A stretch of DNA of 6,068 nucleotides from NCBI GenBank assembly GCA_003131945.1, contig PKWD01000015.1:1-6068 (forward strand), in the 5' to 3' direction. A program made the translations under genes and the position numbers. The notes beneath the pieces are model-generated. The model had not been told where the DNA came from. It was given only the letters and a program-made list of their open reading frames with translations, and made no database searches. The stretch's first letter is position 1. Each line of letters begins with the position of its first letter. Shown piece after piece: positions 5,196 to 6,068 of this stretch. Source of the DNA: Acidimicrobiaceae bacterium (GTDB lineage Bacteria > Actinomycetota > Acidimicrobiia > Acidimicrobiales > UBA8190).

Positions 5196-6047
5196 ATGCA
5201 GGCGTCTGAGGTTCGGTGTGCGGTGGCTGCGGCCATGTCGACCGCCTCAGCGCTTGACCTGACAGTCGACGACGCGATCGTTCTTCACGACTCGAACAGG
5301 CTCGCTCTGCGCCTGCTGCCTTGTGACGTCCTTGCCCGGGTGGCGCATGTAGCTCGTCAGGTCGCACAGTTCGAAGTCGAGCTTGCTCAACGGCTCGCCG
5401 AAACCGAGAGCCCTGTGGCCGCTCTTGAGCCTCGAGTGGAGCCGCGCGTCTACGAGCGTGACGGCTTCGTAGTCACGCTGTGGACCTACTACGAACCTGT
5501 GACACCTCGAGAGGTCTCACCAGCCGACTACGCGAATGCGCTCGAGCGGCTGCATGCCGGCATGCGGAAGGTCGATGTCACGACGCCGCACTTCACGGAT
5601 CGAGTCGCGGAGGCTCAACAACTCGTTGCGAGCCGCGACCACACTCCGGCGCTCGCCGACGCGGACCGGGAGCTTCTCAGTAACACGTTACGAAGCCTGA
5701 GACGAGCGATCGTCGACCGCGGCGCCGCCGAGCAGCTGCTGCACGGCGAGCCGCACCCAGGCAACGTGCTTAGCACGAAGAACGGGCTGCTGTTCATAGA
5801 CCTCGAGACGTGTTGCCGTGGGCCTGTCGAGTTCGACCTCGCCCATGCGCCCGAAGAAGTCAGCGAGCACTATCCGGCTGCTAATCAAGACCTTCTTCGC
5901 GAGTGCCGGATCCTCATGCATGCGATGATCGCAACGTGGCGCTGGGATCGAGACGACCAACTCCCGAACGGGCGTCAACTGGGCACAGAGGGGCTCAGCC
6001 AGATCCGAGCAGCGCTCGATCGCTACGGACTGGATGCCCATCGCTGA
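5196..6047 (+). CDS. Aminoglycoside phosphotransferase (APH) fold protein
   Basis: This 283-aa protein has the protein-kinase-like APH fold, which transfers phosphate from ATP to a small molecule. In the N-lobe, DDAIVLHDSNRLALRLLPCDVLARV (25-49) fits the strand pair carrying the ATP-contact lysine, here replaced by Arg48, and FEVELAQRL (59-67) fits the helix with its partner Glu. WTYYEP (96-101) occupies the hinge. The catalytic loop reads LLHGEPHPGNVL (181-192): His183 and Asn190 match the family HGDxxxxN pattern, but the catalytic Asp is Glu185. The metal loop IDLETCCRGPVEFDLAH (201-217) supplies Asp202 and Asp214. This looks like a distinct actinobacterial subgroup, and drug resistance should not be assumed. 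The gene is complete in the window, stops at TGA 6045-6047 and has no co-directional close neighbour. Confidence 0.87.
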   Translation: MQASEVRCAVAAAMSTASALDLTVDDAIVLHDSNRLALRLLPCDVLARVAHVARQVAQFEVELAQRLAETESPVAALEPRVEPRVYERDGFVVTLWTYYEPVTPREVSPADYANALERLHAGMRKVDVTTPHFTDRVAEAQQLVASRDHTPALADADRELLSNTLRSLRRAIVDRGAAEQLLHGEPHPGNVLSTKNGLLFIDLETCCRGPVEFDLAHAPEEVSEHYPAANQDLLRECRILMHAMIATWRWDRDDQLPNGRQLGTEGLSQIRAALDRYGLDAHR

Positions 6048-6068
6048 TCGCGGGACGGAGTCACGTTG

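Noticed and set aside
4721..5236. Intact 171-residue minus-strand gene
   Set aside because: Only about the last 75-80 residues look like a PIN domain; the rest lacks the first catalytic Asp and overlaps the start of the APH-like gene.
1..6068. CRISPR array, tRNA or rRNA genes, phage genes
   Set aside because: No regularly spaced repeats beyond the single 37-bp duplication, no recognisable tRNA T-arm or rRNA sequence, and no structural phage proteins in either strand.

Overview
The window is GC-rich DNA, very probably from an actinobacterium. The partial gene at the left edge belongs to a mycothiol-linked family found mainly in Actinomycetota, and starts and codon use look high-GC throughout. 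I cannot name a genus.

Left third (1-1844): the 3' end of a maleylpyruvate-isomerase-like (MDMPI/DinB fold) gene runs to 600. About 450 non-coding bases follow, holding a small palindrome and an exact-length 37-bp tandem duplication. Then come two small genes in the same direction (1054-1329 and 1566-1844). Both encode proteins of about 91 residues that look like dimeric alpha/beta-barrel (ABM/EthD-like) paralogues. The gap between them contains inverted repeats that could fold.

Middle (about 1925-4530): a nest of two insertion sequences. An IS30-family element carries a 418-codon transposase that is cut in two by an IS481-family element occupying 3039-4329. The inner element has TGT...ACA ends, paired subterminal ATCGCTGACA motifs and an apparently intact 386-aa DDE transposase. 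It is flanked by a 15-bp target duplication with one mismatch. The cut falls between the second Asp and the Glu of the IS30 DDE triad. The outer element is therefore dead as written, while the inner one looks functional.

Right third (4531-6068): a short spacer, a minus-strand remnant of a PIN-domain (VapC-like) gene that keeps only its C-terminal part, and a plus-strand aminoglycoside-phosphotransferase-fold gene (5196-6047) with an unusual HGE instead of HGD in its catalytic loop.

The genes do not form one pathway. The window reads as an accessory patch in which mobile elements and a broken toxin-like gene sit among small housekeeping or stress-type enzymes. I found no convincing undescribed multi-gene system. 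The best-supported observations are the nested insertion, its end architecture, and the tandem duplication just ahead of the first ABM-like gene.
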